DNA of 20,542 bases from NIOZ-UU35 sp964344175 (GTDB taxonomy: Bacteria; Chloroflexota; Anaerolineae; Anaerolineales; UBA11858): assembly GCA_964344175.1 (NCBI GenBank), contig CAYFMI010000076.1, positions 1-20,542 of the forward strand, written 5' to 3'. The notes under the pieces are model-generated. The model saw nothing but the letters and a program-made list of their open reading frames with translations, did no database searches and was not told where the DNA came from. Positions 8,292-15,642 of this stretch are shown piece after piece. Numbering within the stretch: position 1 is the stretch's first letter; each line of letters opens with the position of its first letter. The position numbers and the translations under genes are program-made.

Positions 8292-8490
8292 TGGACGACC
8301 CTCCCTTAAAAAAGGGGCTGATTTCACTTGTGCAGGATATTGCCCATTATTCGGACAATCTACTACTTATTTTAACATAAGCTGTGCCGAAAAAAACGGT
8401 TCCCGGGTACCTTCTTTCTGAATAGGCGTTCCAAAGCCTGTTTATTCTACGGAAAAATCCAGAGTACCACGCCGCTTGTGGCGGGGTTCT

Positions 8491-9477
8491 TCATTCTCCG
8501 GTGCGGAATTCAACCAGTTCGACACTGCCATCCATGACGATGGGGAAGTTAATGCCGTAGACTTTGGCGCTGGCCTGGGCGATCTCTTGTCTGAGTAGGC
8601 CGACATTGGGTTCGAACCAAAGGTCATTTTCAAGGATTAGGACCGCAGCCAGCGATATGGTTTGACCCTGTTCGACCATTTCGGCGGTGAAGTCGAATTC
8701 GACCTGACGCTCAAGTTTGATGGCCTGGGGATAGGAGCCGGCTTTTACAGTGATGCTTTCGAATATCGTATTGCCCGATCCGAGTGTGTTCCAGGTCATA
8801 CGCAGGGGGCTGTCTTCAAGCCGTCCGGTGACCATTTCGCCCTCGATCTCAGCCTGAATTTCACCGGAGGTTACATAGTCGCTTGTCCAGGTGAGATCCC
8901 AATGATTTTGGCTAAAGGTTTGATAGTTGGGCACGAAGACGCCATCTTCATGGGTGACTTCAAGTTCGCCATCGACATCCCCAAATAGGAACGCCAGCAT
9001 AACAATGGGGAAGTTGAGAATAGCGCCATCCTGACATTCGACTGTGGCTTCAGACGTGACCCCTGATTCCAGGTAGAGGGTATTCAGAGTAGCCTGGTTG
9101 CCGTTCACTTCACTGACCGTCAAGCTGATTTGGCTGGTTTCCCCCTCGGAGGTAATCTCATAAATCCATTGGTTGCCGGGAATGAGCGGATAAAAGGTGT
9201 TGGCGCAGGCTCCACCGCCTGCAGGGGGCGGGGGCACCAGCCCATCACCGCTGGTGACAGAATTCTCATCTGCTGCTGGTGCGGGAGGGGCTGTCTCTTC
9301 GGTGGAGGCTGGATCATCTCCCTGAGTGGCGGCTTCTTCTGTAATTGCAGGTGGTGCTGCTTCATCGAGGGCCGGTGGCGCTTCAGGGAGAGCCTGCGTA
9401 ACAAGGCTGCAAGCCAGGCTGGTGAGGATGGCGAGACCAAGTACGATGATCCATCGGCGCATATTCGTTTTCATCAT
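8491..9477 (-). CDS. Secreted lipoprotein of unknown function
   Basis: A 328-residue protein starting with a lipoprotein signal peptide: two Arg, a hydrophobic core (WIIVLGLAIL) and the lipobox SLAC with the lipidated Cys at residue 23. About 60 residues of Pro/Ala/Glu-rich linker follow, then a beta-rich domain opening with FYPLIPGNQWIYE, a pattern common at the start of secreted beta domains of uncertain role. The reading frame extends to 9510, but ACAGGAGAC just before the ATG pair at 9477/9474 and the signal peptide fix the start here. It is probably anchored on the outer face of the cytoplasmic membrane. I do not recognise the folded domain and see no catalytic motif. Neighbouring genes do not indicate a role. 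Confidence 0.8.
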   Translation of the reverse strand: MMKTNMRRWIIVLGLAILTSLACSLVTQALPEAPPALDEAAPPAITEEAATQGDDPASTEETAPPAPAADENSVTSGDGLVPPPPAGGGACANTFYPLIPGNQWIYEITSEGETSQISLTVSEVNGNQATLNTLYLESGVTSEATVECQDGAILNFPIVMLAFLFGDVDGELEVTHEDGVFVPNYQTFSQNHWDLTWTSDYVTSGEIQAEIEGEMVTGRLEDSPLRMTWNTLGSGNTIFESITVKAGSYPQAIKLERQVEFDFTAEMVEQGQTISLAAVLILENDLWFEPNVGLLRQEIAQASAKVYGINFPIVMDGSVELVEFRTGE

Positions 9478-9644
9478 GATGTCTCCTGTGTTTTGGGGCG
9501 CAGGGTTCATTTTTGTTCACTGCGTTGAAAGATGTCGATGTGGTGAAAGGAAAATTCTAATCAAAAGAATGCTTAACGATGTGAAGCACCATGAATATAA
9601 AATGGGCTGGACCCTATGGCTGTTTGGAATGCCCGCCTGCAACT

Positions 9645-10475
9645 CTAGAACAGGATTGAAGCAAGTTCGTTGCGATATTGGCGGGTGATGGGGTTATCCT
9701 CGCCCAAGATCTCGAAAAGCCCCAAGAGTACCTGGCGAGCTTCTCCATCGCGATATCGTTTATCTTGTCGTAATACAGCTAGAATCCCATCCATCGCGGC
9801 GGGCAAATTGCCGAGATGGACTAATCGCAAGGCATGATGATAGGTGGTCTCGATCTGTGAGTGGGTTTCTGATTTTGCTTCCTGCGTTTGAATCAGGGCT
9901 GTGGCTAGTGGAGTCAACATTTGAGCAACTGCATACTCGCGGCTGGGCGGAAATCGGTTAAGAATATCGAGCGCCAGGTCGCATTGGCCCATCGCCAAAA
10001 AACTCTTTGCGAGACCGAGTAAGGCGCTGGGGTGTTTGGGGCGCTCATCGAGAACCTGTTGAAAAGCGCCGGCGGCATCTTCCCAGCGCTCCAGCGCGTT
10101 CAAGCTGTGTCCCTTATCCAAGATCAAATCAATTGGACTGGGCACAACATGGCGGATGAATTGGCGGATTTCATCTTCGGATTTGATGCCGGAAAATTCG
10201 GCAACGATGACCCCCTCACGAAAAGCTTTAACCACGGGGATACTGCGCACGTTCAAGCGCGTCGCCAGTTTGGAATTTTCGTCCACATTAAGGCGCGCCA
10301 GGCGAAAACTGCCGCCTCCCTGGGAGGCTAGATTTTTTAGGATAGGATCGAGTGTTTTACAGGGAATGCTCCACTCTGCCCAGAAATTAACCAGCACGGG
10401 CGTACCCTGGGAGAATTCGACAACCTCGTATTCAAAATTTGCTTCACTGACGTTGACGATATTTGAAGAGGTCAT
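9645..10475 (-). CDS. cnoX: CnoX/YbbN-like thioredoxin-TPR co-chaperone
   Basis: A 276-residue protein: residues 1-110 are a thioredoxin fold, residues about 125-276 are TPR-like helices that match the CnoX/YbbN C-terminal region (ALLGLAKSFLAMG; a final LLGLFEILGEDNP block). The active site is WSIPC: the first cysteine of the CxxC motif is replaced by Ser36, leaving only Cys39, with the cis-proline kept in RSIPVV (P80). Loss of the first cysteine is also seen in E. coli CnoX, which acts as a redox-regulated holdase handing substrates to chaperonins rather than as a disulfide reductase. The start lacks a clear ribosome binding site. No signal peptide is present, so it is cytoplasmic. Confidence 0.9.
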   Translation of the reverse strand: MTSSNIVNVSEANFEYEVVEFSQGTPVLVNFWAEWSIPCKTLDPILKNLASQGGGSFRLARLNVDENSKLATRLNVRSIPVVKAFREGVIVAEFSGIKSEDEIRQFIRHVVPSPIDLILDKGHSLNALERWEDAAGAFQQVLDERPKHPSALLGLAKSFLAMGQCDLALDILNRFPPSREYAVAQMLTPLATALIQTQEAKSETHSQIETTYHHALRLVHLGNLPAAMDGILAVLRQDKRYRDGEARQVLLGLFEILGEDNPITRQYRNELASILF

Positions 10476-10552
10476 AAGGATAATCGATACGTGGATAAAA
10501 CCGAAAAACGCACTCTGTGCATTTCCAGAGCAGATGTGCTAATTTTACCAGA

Positions 10553-10969
10553 TCAGTCAGGTTCGATCATCCCGGGTTGTTGAAAATCGATCACTTCACC
10601 GTGGATATTGATGACAATGCGAAAACCGGTCATCCCCATATAGGCGCGGCTTTCCTCCGGGATGCCCACTTCGAAAATGCGATCAAGTTGTTGATCCATT
10701 TGTTTGAGCTGGGTTTCGATCATGGCGCGGGTAAAAATATCATCTTGCCCCAGGAGTTTGGCAGCTTGCTCGCTTAACAAGCCCTCGTTGCCTTCGATCA
10801 TCTCTTGCATAATGCTCAAAACTTGCCGGTCAACCTGCTCGGAAGGAATATGGCGTCGAAATCCGGCATCATCCACAATATAGCACGGCTCCGATCCAAC
10901 ATAGGTTGTCTCAACGGGGTTATCGTCTTCGTCGTAAACTAATCCTTCAAAAAGAATTTTTTTGGTCAT
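10553..10969 (-). CDS. Conserved-looking hypothetical protein
   Basis: A 138-residue soluble, acidic protein that I cannot place in a named family. It opens MTKKILFEGLVYDEDDNPVE, carries one Cys (SEPCYIVDDAGFRRH), then helix-rich sequence (QVLSIMQEMIEGNEGLLSEQ) and ends in a predicted beta segment (FRIVINIHGEVIDF). There is no signal peptide or membrane segment. It lies 77 nt upstream of the CnoX-like gene on the same strand and may be co-transcribed with it. The coding call rests on the balanced amino-acid composition and clean intergenic flanks. TTTATA about 20 nt before the ATG might be a -10 box. Confidence 0.75.
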   Translation of the reverse strand: MTKKILFEGLVYDEDDNPVETTYVGSEPCYIVDDAGFRRHIPSEQVDRQVLSIMQEMIEGNEGLLSEQAAKLLGQDDIFTRAMIETQLKQMDQQLDRIFEVGIPEESRAYMGMTGFRIVINIHGEVIDFQQPGMIEPD

Positions 10970-11082
10970 ATGCGATCACTTTAGGGTATAAACAGTACCC
11001 AGATTTTACCGCGCGCCACTCTGTGTGGGGGTTGGATTGCCTGTTCTAATAAATTTCTTATGACTGGAGAGATTGGCTAAAG

Positions 11083-11119
11083 TTATCCCGAAATAGGGAA
11101 CACCCCTATTTCGGGATAA
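11083..11119. repeat. Interspersed palindrome, copy B (short form)
   Basis: Perfect 16-bp arms, TTATCCCGAAATAGGG at 11083-11098 and its complement at 11104-11119, around the loop AACAC. It keeps the outer core of copies A, C and D. The right half retains ACACCCC while the left lacks the matching GTGT, as if the inner arms had been deleted. It is intergenic, between the LURP-like gene and the 138-residue hypothetical. Confidence 0.85.
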
Positions 11120-11146
11120 GGACTGCTGAGATGGCGTTTTTCTTTG

Positions 11147-11728
11147 TCAGGAAGATTGTTTCCCTTCGATTGTGCCGAGTAATATTGCCGCAGCAATCCC
11201 CAGGCGGCGGTCGAGGCGTTTGCCAGCATCCATGCTAAAGTCCAGATTGAGTTCATAGCCAAAGAGCTTGAAGCGCTGGCGCAAATCGGCGACGCGTTGG
11301 GTGCCGAACATAACGTCGTAATTCTGCGGTAGAAGAGTTCCCAGGAGCAAGCGCCGCAGCAAGGCATAGCCAACGCTGTCTTCCAGAAGGATGCCCAGGG
11401 GCTGATCGTTGGCATCCAGCACTTCCCATTCATCGCGCATCATCGAGCGCAAGCCCTTGCGCCGCAGCACGCCTACTTTGGTCTGATAGAAGCTGTCGAT
11501 GACATCGTAAGCGGCTGAAAAATCGATCACCTGGCGGGCCTGAATGCTGAGCAATTCCTGGCTCATACTTTCATCGGAAAAGACGCGAATATCCTCTTTG
11601 AGTTTGAACATTTTCTGCTGGCTGTACAGCAGTAGGCGTCCATCGGGGCTGAAAATGCGGAACTTGCCCGTCAGAGCAAACACCTGGCGTTTGAGGACAT
11701 AGTGGTCAAATTGAAATGCGGTTTGCAT
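11147..11728 (-). CDS. LURP-one-related / YxjI-like protein
   Basis: A 193-residue protein of the LURP-one-related family, which has a tubby/phospholipid-scramblase-like beta barrel. The family pattern is visible as successive beta strands with the typical turns: YVLKRQVFALTGKFRIFSPDG, then LLLYSQQKMFKLKEDIRVF, then VLDANDQPLGIL and a hydrophobic helix near the C-terminus (LGIAAAILLG). A strong AAGGAGAAA lies 4 nt before the ATG at 11728. The molecular function of the bacterial members is not established; membrane-lipid binding is possible from the fold. It stands between the cell-wall cluster and the CnoX region with gaps on both sides, so it is probably its own transcription unit. Confidence 0.82.
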   Translation of the reverse strand: MQTAFQFDHYVLKRQVFALTGKFRIFSPDGRLLLYSQQKMFKLKEDIRVFSDESMSQELLSIQARQVIDFSAAYDVIDSFYQTKVGVLRRKGLRSMMRDEWEVLDANDQPLGILLEDSVGYALLRRLLLGTLLPQNYDVMFGTQRVADLRQRFKLFGYELNLDFSMDAGKRLDRRLGIAAAILLGTIEGKQSS

Positions 11729-11821
11729 GGTATTTCTCCTTTGGTCTGATAGTGGTGCTCTCGCTAAGTTTGTTTTAATAGGCGAGATTTCTAGTTAACC
11801 AGTTTTTCTGGGAAGGTTATG

Positions 11822-12865
11822 TTACTGCGGGTAAAAAATATCGACTTGGGTGCCGGTTTTTTCATACAACCGCCGCTCACTGGCCGGGACATGGGGCAAG
11901 CTCCAGCGGTAGATCCATTTTGAGGCTTGCGGCGTGAGGTTAATGCAGCCATGGCTGCGGGGTAGCCCGTAGTCGTTATGCCAATAAGTACCGTGGAAGG
12001 CAACCCCTTTCTCGGTCAGGTAACTCACCCAGGGGATGCCCGGTAGATCGAAGCCGTTGTAGGCCAAATTTCCGGCGGCCATATGGCGGGAGGGCATCTT
12101 GTGGTTGGTGTAATGACGGCCCTCGGGTGTGAAAAATTTTCCATTGCTGAATTCGGCGCCGGTAGCAGCTTTGGCGGTGAAGACCGGGCGATCCCATTCA
12201 TAGGCCACGACGGTTTGAAGATCGGTATGCACTTCGATGCGCTTGGCCTCCGGTGGCACATCGGGTGAAAGGGGACTTAATTCTTCGTCGGGGATCAGCC
12301 GCAAATGCCGCGCCGGAACATAGAACACCAGATCCCACTTATCGTCCAGAATATGATAGACCTGTGTCCCATCCTGTGCATACGAAAAGCCAATGACCCA
12401 ATGCGTCGTTTCGTAGTACATGCGGTAGGCCACTTCGTAGTGCAGATCAAGCTCCCAACGCGCGTCAGAGTAGGGGACGGTGACTTCAGCCAATTGCCCT
12501 CCGGGGCGCAGGTCGGCCACAGGCTGGTTGAGTAGAGTCTGTACCGGTTGAATCCCTCCGGAGTGGGCGTATCCATCCTCTTCGATGCCGTACCACACCC
12601 GGTTGTGGGCCGGTTCGTCATCCCCGATGGTGACTTCGCTGATCGGCAGCACCGCGTCTACCCAATATTGCCGCAGGGCGCTCCCGCTGAAAGATGGAAT
12701 ATCATACAGCGTGATCTGCTCGTAAATGACGCGGCCTTGTTGGTGTGGCGCTAGGGACGGGAATCGCTTGGTAAAGGGAGCTAGCCCCAAGCCAAATAGA
12801 CCCCCTTTCAGGCATTTCAAAAAATCTCTGCGAGAAAATTGTCGCGCACCAAACATGTTTACCAT
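11822..12865 (-). CDS. Tat-exported L,D-transpeptidase (YkuD domain)
   Basis: A 347-residue protein. The N-terminus has a canonical twin-arginine signal (SRRDFLK, then a Gly/Leu-rich hydrophobic stretch), so it is exported folded. The C-terminal third is a YkuD domain with the catalytic signature: H291 in HGTYWHNDYG and the nucleophile C307 in SHGCINL. Such enzymes form 3-3 peptidoglycan cross-links or attach proteins to stem peptides. The middle region (about 60-215) is of unknown fold. The start is uncertain: ATG at 12865 lies 5 nt after the stop of the upstream transpeptidase gene and has no clear ribosome binding site, which suggests coupled translation; ATG at 12856 is the alternative. 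Adjacent wall genes support the role. Confidence 0.92.
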   Translation of the reverse strand: MVNMFGARQFSRRDFLKCLKGGLFGLGLAPFTKRFPSLAPHQQGRVIYEQITLYDIPSFSGSALRQYWVDAVLPISEVTIGDDEPAHNRVWYGIEEDGYAHSGGIQPVQTLLNQPVADLRPGGQLAEVTVPYSDARWELDLHYEVAYRMYYETTHWVIGFSYAQDGTQVYHILDDKWDLVFYVPARHLRLIPDEELSPLSPDVPPEAKRIEVHTDLQTVVAYEWDRPVFTAKAATGAEFSNGKFFTPEGRHYTNHKMPSRHMAAGNLAYNGFDLPGIPWVSYLTEKGVAFHGTYWHNDYGLPRSHGCINLTPQASKWIYRWSLPHVPASERRLYEKTGTQVDIFYPQ

Positions 12866-12870
12866 TAAAT

Positions 12871-13929
12871 TCAAGGGTGAACATTGACCAACGTGCCAAC
12901 GGAAGCCCAATTATAAACCCAGCCCGCCTCAGACGTGATCATGTTGACACAGCCGTGACTCATGGGTGTGCCGAAATTGTTATGCCAATAGGTTCCGTGA
13001 ATGCCATAGCCTTTGTAAAAATACATTGTGTAGGGCACATCGGGCAGATAATAGCCCGGCCCGGCCATATCGGAATAGAGGTATTTAACGTAGATATGAT
13101 ACTGGCCGGTGACGGTGGGGAATTGCCAGGTGCCGGTGGAGACCACGAAAGAGTTGACCATCTTATCGCCTTCATATGCATATAGGCGCTGGTCGGAGAG
13201 ATCTATGTCAATCCAGCGTTCTCCGCCGCCGCCGGAAGATTGTTGTGGAACCGGCGTGGGCGACGGGGGCTGCGTGGGGGCCGGCGTGTTTGTCGGCAGC
13301 GGCGTAGGCGTGATCGAAGGGGTTAACGTGGCCGTCGGTGTGAGCGTATTAGTGGGCGTCAGCGTGGGGGTGAAGGTGGGGGTCGGTGTAAAGGTTGGTG
13401 TGGGGGTGGAGGGGGGGGGGGGTGTAAAGGTGGGTGTGGGGGGGGGGGTGCGGGTGGCTTTATCAACATCCACTTGGGCCAGGGCAATTCCATCCGAGCC
13501 ACCCAGCGCAGCGGAGAGTGCTGGGGCGTTGAACCAGAGTGCAAATCCGATGGCGAACGTCAGAGCAAGCATTGCCCACGGTTTGAGTGCCGGGCGCGTT
13601 CGAGTAAGCGCCTGCGGCGTGATATTCTCGGCAACGATTCGACGAAGCGGCGAAGGGGGCGGGCTGGCCTGCCGCCAACGTTGAATAGCCCAATGCATTC
13701 CGGCGCGTGCAAACCGACTCTTCGGGTTGATGTCTAAGGCGCGTTTGAGGTATTCAATGCTGGCGCGCGGCGAAGCCACAGCGGCCAGAAACAGCCAGGG
13801 TTCCTCGCGGTGGGGCGCACTGGCGGCGGCGCGCTCAGCCCAACGGCGGGCGCTGCGCAGGTCTTTGCGCTTAAGCGCCGCTTGCGCTTCCCGAAGTGCT
13901 TCTCGCGCTACTTCCCAATCACGGTTCAT
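12871..13929 (-). CDS. Membrane-anchored L,D-transpeptidase with Thr/Pro linker
   Basis: A 352-residue protein with four parts: residues 1-90, TPR-like cytoplasmic helices; 117-142, a single membrane segment; 160-236, a Thr/Pro repeat linker (TPTPTFTPT) that could span the wall; and 237-352, a YkuD domain with HGTYWHNNFG and the nucleophile C327 in SHGCVNM. It should catalyse L,D-transpeptidation outside the membrane while its N-terminal helices face the cytoplasm. Two long C runs (12 and 11 on the coding strand) lie in the linker codons. It is followed by a second L,D-transpeptidase only 5 nt after its stop, and preceded by an amidase gene; the three probably form one operon. No clear ribosome binding site is seen before the ATG at 13929. 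Confidence 0.92.
   Translation of the reverse strand: MNRDWEVAREALREAQAALKRKDLRSARRWAERAAASAPHREEPWLFLAAVASPRASIEYLKRALDINPKSRFARAGMHWAIQRWRQASPPPSPLRRIVAENITPQALTRTRPALKPWAMLALTFAIGFALWFNAPALSAALGGSDGIALAQVDVDKATRTPPPTPTFTPPPPSTPTPTFTPTPTFTPTLTPTNTLTPTATLTPSITPTPLPTNTPAPTQPPSPTPVPQQSSGGGGERWIDIDLSDQRLYAYEGDKMVNSFVVSTGTWQFPTVTGQYHIYVKYLYSDMAGPGYYLPDVPYTMYFYKGYGIHGTYWHNNFGTPMSHGCVNMITSEAGWVYNWASVGTLVNVHP
13411..13448. repeat. Two long homopolymer G tracts inside a coding region
   Basis: On the + strand there are 12 consecutive G at 13411-13422 and 11 at 13438-13448. On the coding (minus) strand they are C runs that encode Pro in the extracellular linker of the L,D-transpeptidase, upstream of the catalytic domain. 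A length change that is not a multiple of three would remove that domain from the product. Confidence 0.9.
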
Positions 13930-13954
13930 CGCTGTTTAGATTTCTGTCGTTGAG

Positions 13955-14746
13955 CTAGTCATTCTCTTTGTGAATATAACACAAGATACCATCTGCAATA
14001 CCTTGAGCGATAATGTCTTCGTTCTGGGTGAGAATCTGGCGGTCGAGATTCATGAAGCCAATCTCAATGATGACAGCCGGGGTTTCGGGCGAAATCTCTT
14101 CAAAGGCATGATACTCAGACATATCGGCGGTAATACTGCGGTGTTCACCCAGCCCGGTTGCGGCGGCGTAGCGGGTGCGCAAACAGGCCATCAGGCGCGC
14201 CGTGCGTTCCGGCTGCGGATTGAATTGCGAAGCAGCCACTTTGAATCCGGTGGCGGCATCATTGATATAGATGCACGAATCGGCATGAATCGAGATCAGT
14301 GCCAGGGCTTTGTAGCCATCGAGCCGATTGTCGAATTCACTCAGCAAATCGACATCGAAACCCTCGGCAAGCATAATTTGTTGCACCAGCGTGGCGACTT
14401 CCTGATTGATGCTCAACTCGGTAAGGCCGTCGGTGCAAACCGCGCCGGGGTCGTTTTCGTCACCCCAGTGCCCGACAACGATGCCCACGCGCGGCTTGGG
14501 GCGCGGGGTTGCCGTCGGCCAGGTTTCGGCGGGCGTCGCCTGTTCTTTGAGAGCCTCTGCCAATTGGAGTGAGAAATCACCAGAGAATAACCGCACCGGC
14601 TTGGCTGCCGTGAATACCGTCGCTGCCAGAAAGGCAATTCCGGCTACAGTAATCAGCGTTTTTAGTGTGTCAATCAGCAAATTCGAGGTGACGTTTTTGC
14701 TTCTGACCCGGCGACGGGGGGCGCGTTTTCGATCCATGTCCTTCAT
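13955..14746 (-). CDS. N-acetylmuramoyl-L-alanine amidase (Amidase_3)
   Basis: A 263-residue protein with a basic N-terminus (RKRAPRRRVRSK), one membrane segment at about 22-46, a Thr/Pro-rich spacer and an Amidase_3 domain from about residue 84. These zinc enzymes cut the bond between MurNAc and L-Ala in peptidoglycan. The expected ligands are visible: H93 in VVGHWGD, E110 in GLTELSIN, H154 in SIHADS, and the catalytic E228 in IIEIGFMN. The frame can be opened further by a TTG at 14773; I chose the ATG at 14746, while 14737 (ATGGATCG, preceded by AAGGAC) is also possible. It heads the wall-gene block shared with the two L,D-transpeptidases, so it probably belongs to the same transcript. Confidence 0.92.
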   Translation of the reverse strand: MKDMDRKRAPRRRVRSKNVTSNLLIDTLKTLITVAGIAFLAATVFTAAKPVRLFSGDFSLQLAEALKEQATPAETWPTATPRPKPRVGIVVGHWGDENDPGAVCTDGLTELSINQEVATLVQQIMLAEGFDVDLLSEFDNRLDGYKALALISIHADSCIYINDAATGFKVAASQFNPQPERTARLMACLRTRYAAATGLGEHRSITADMSEYHAFEEISPETPAVIIEIGFMNLDRQILTQNEDIIAQGIADGILCYIHKEND

Positions 14747-14791
14747 AGTACCCAAAAGGTGTCTGACTGGCAAGGCTTTCAGGTAAAATAG

Positions 14792-14807
14792 AAATGAGCG
14801 CTTATTT
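14792..14807. promoter_or_regulatory. Near-palindrome between divergent genes, possible operator
   Basis: AAATGAGCGCTTATTT is symmetric at 14 of 16 positions and lies between the divergent amidase and AMMECR1 genes. A TAAAAT (14784-14789) just to its left could be a -10 box for the rightward gene, but no good -35 accompanies it. Its size suits a dimeric regulator; this is only a candidate. Confidence 0.25.
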
Positions 14808-14837
14808 CCGTTGCAAGTATGATTCCGGGTAGGATGG

Positions 14838-15422
14838 ATGATGATGTCTGAAGAACGGTTAACCCCCGCAGAGCGTGACCCATTAATTGAGTTGGCGCGT
14901 CAAGCCCTGGAGTTGGGCGTGGGAGGCGAGCCTTTGCCGGAACTTGACTTAGAGAGTTTGCCGCCTCGTTTACAAGCCCCCGGCGCGAGCTTTGTGACCC
15001 TGACAAAGCGCGGCGCGCTGCGCGGCTGTATCGGTTCGCTGGAGCCTTACCGCCCCCTCGCCGAGGATGTCCGCCAGCACGCCGTCGCTGCCGCGCTGAA
15101 CGATTACCGCTTCCCTCGCCTCCAGCCGGAGGAGTTGCCCGAAATTACCCTCGAAATATCCTGCCTGACACTGCCTCAGCCTTTGGAATATGATCGCCCT
15201 GAAGAGCTGCCCACGTTGCTGCGCCCTCACACCGATGGCGTTGTACTGCGCGATGGCTCGCGCCGGGCAACCTTCTTACCCCAGGTATGGGAGAAACTCC
15301 CCGATCCGGCAGAGTTTCTCAACCATTTATGCCGTAAAATGGGGCTGCCCCCCGACTCCTGGCGTCTGCGCAAGTTAACAGTAGAAATTTATCAGGTGGA
15401 GAAAATTCACCAACAAGGGTAA
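14838..15422 (+). CDS. AMMECR1-domain protein (AmmeMemoRadiSam protein A)
   Basis: A 194-residue protein of the AMMECR1 family, recognised by the invariant LRGCIGS motif (61-67), by the following AEDVRQHAVAAALNDYRF block and by EITLEISCL. In many genomes this domain is found with a MEMO-like protein and a radical-SAM enzyme (the AmmeMemoRadiSam set), whose role is unproven. Neither partner is adjacent here, and the radical-SAM gene at 1801-3726 belongs to a different family. Three ATG codons in a row (14838, 14841, 14844) leave the exact start open; TAGGAT lies just upstream. It is divergent from the amidase gene and begins the plus-strand half of the window. Confidence 0.92.
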   Translation: MMMSEERLTPAERDPLIELARQALELGVGGEPLPELDLESLPPRLQAPGASFVTLTKRGALRGCIGSLEPYRPLAEDVRQHAVAAALNDYRFPRLQPEELPEITLEISCLTLPQPLEYDRPEELPTLLRPHTDGVVLRDGSRRATFLPQVWEKLPDPAEFLNHLCRKMGLPPDSWRLRKLTVEIYQVEKIHQQG

Positions 15423-15445
15423 TGATGGTTCAATCTGCACCATCA
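15423..15445 (+). terminator. Weak hairpin after the AMMECR1 gene
   Basis: TGATGGT at 15423-15429 and ACCATCA at 15439-15445 form a 7-bp stem with a 9-nt loop right at the stop codon. It is followed by CAATAAAAT, not a U-run, so intrinsic termination is only possible. Confidence 0.3.
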
Positions 15446-15452
15446 CAATAAA

Positions 15453-15498
15453 ATCTGAACAGCATCTGAACAGCATCTTAGCATCTTCTTCCTACAAT
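15453..15498 (+). promoter_or_regulatory. PhoB/OmpR-type direct-repeat box with -10
   Basis: Three 7-bp repeats at 11-bp spacing: CTGAACA at 15455, CTGAACA at 15466 and CTTAGCA at 15477, separated by GCAT. Nine nt after the third lies TACAAT (15493-15498), a good -10 box. The repeats cover the -35 region, where no standard -35 hexamer is present. This matches promoters activated by PhoB/OmpR-family regulators, in which 11-bp repeats replace the -35 element. It faces the large lipoprotein gene at 15643. Confidence 0.5.
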
Positions 15499-15516
15499 GG
15501 GGTCAAATAATTAAAG

Positions 15517-15626
15517 TAGGACTTACGCAGTTCGAAAAGATATTCCGGAAATAGGGGTGTGTAGGGCACAAAGCGCCCTACACACCCCTATTTCCGGGCC
15601 TTCCCTGTGCAAGTGCGTAACACCTA
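15517..15626. mobile_element. MITE-like element containing palindrome copy C
   Basis: A 110-bp element. Its left end TAGGACTTACGCA (15517-15529) and its right end TGCGTAACACCTA (15614-15626) are inverted copies at 11 of 13 positions. Inside is a perfect palindrome with 23-bp arms (15545-15567, 15575-15597; CCGGAAATAGGGGTGTGTAGGGC) and a 7-nt loop. The first 18 bp are identical to the element at 18263. TTAAAG just before it and ATAAAG just after might be a decayed target-site duplication. It encodes no protein and lies between the candidate promoter and the ribosome binding site of the next gene. Confidence 0.75.
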
Positions 15627-15642
15627 ATAAAGGAGATTCTTT

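Noticed and set aside
11110..11136. TAAGGACTGCTGAG beside palindrome copy B as a trace of the MITE left end TAGGACTTACGCAG
   Set aside because: The match needs gaps and lies on the right side of the palindrome; it cannot be told from chance.
14838..15422. Complete AmmeMemoRadiSam locus
   Set aside because: Only the AMMECR1 domain is present; no MEMO gene is nearby, and the radical-SAM gene at 1801-3726 is of the TIGR03960 type and 11 kb away.
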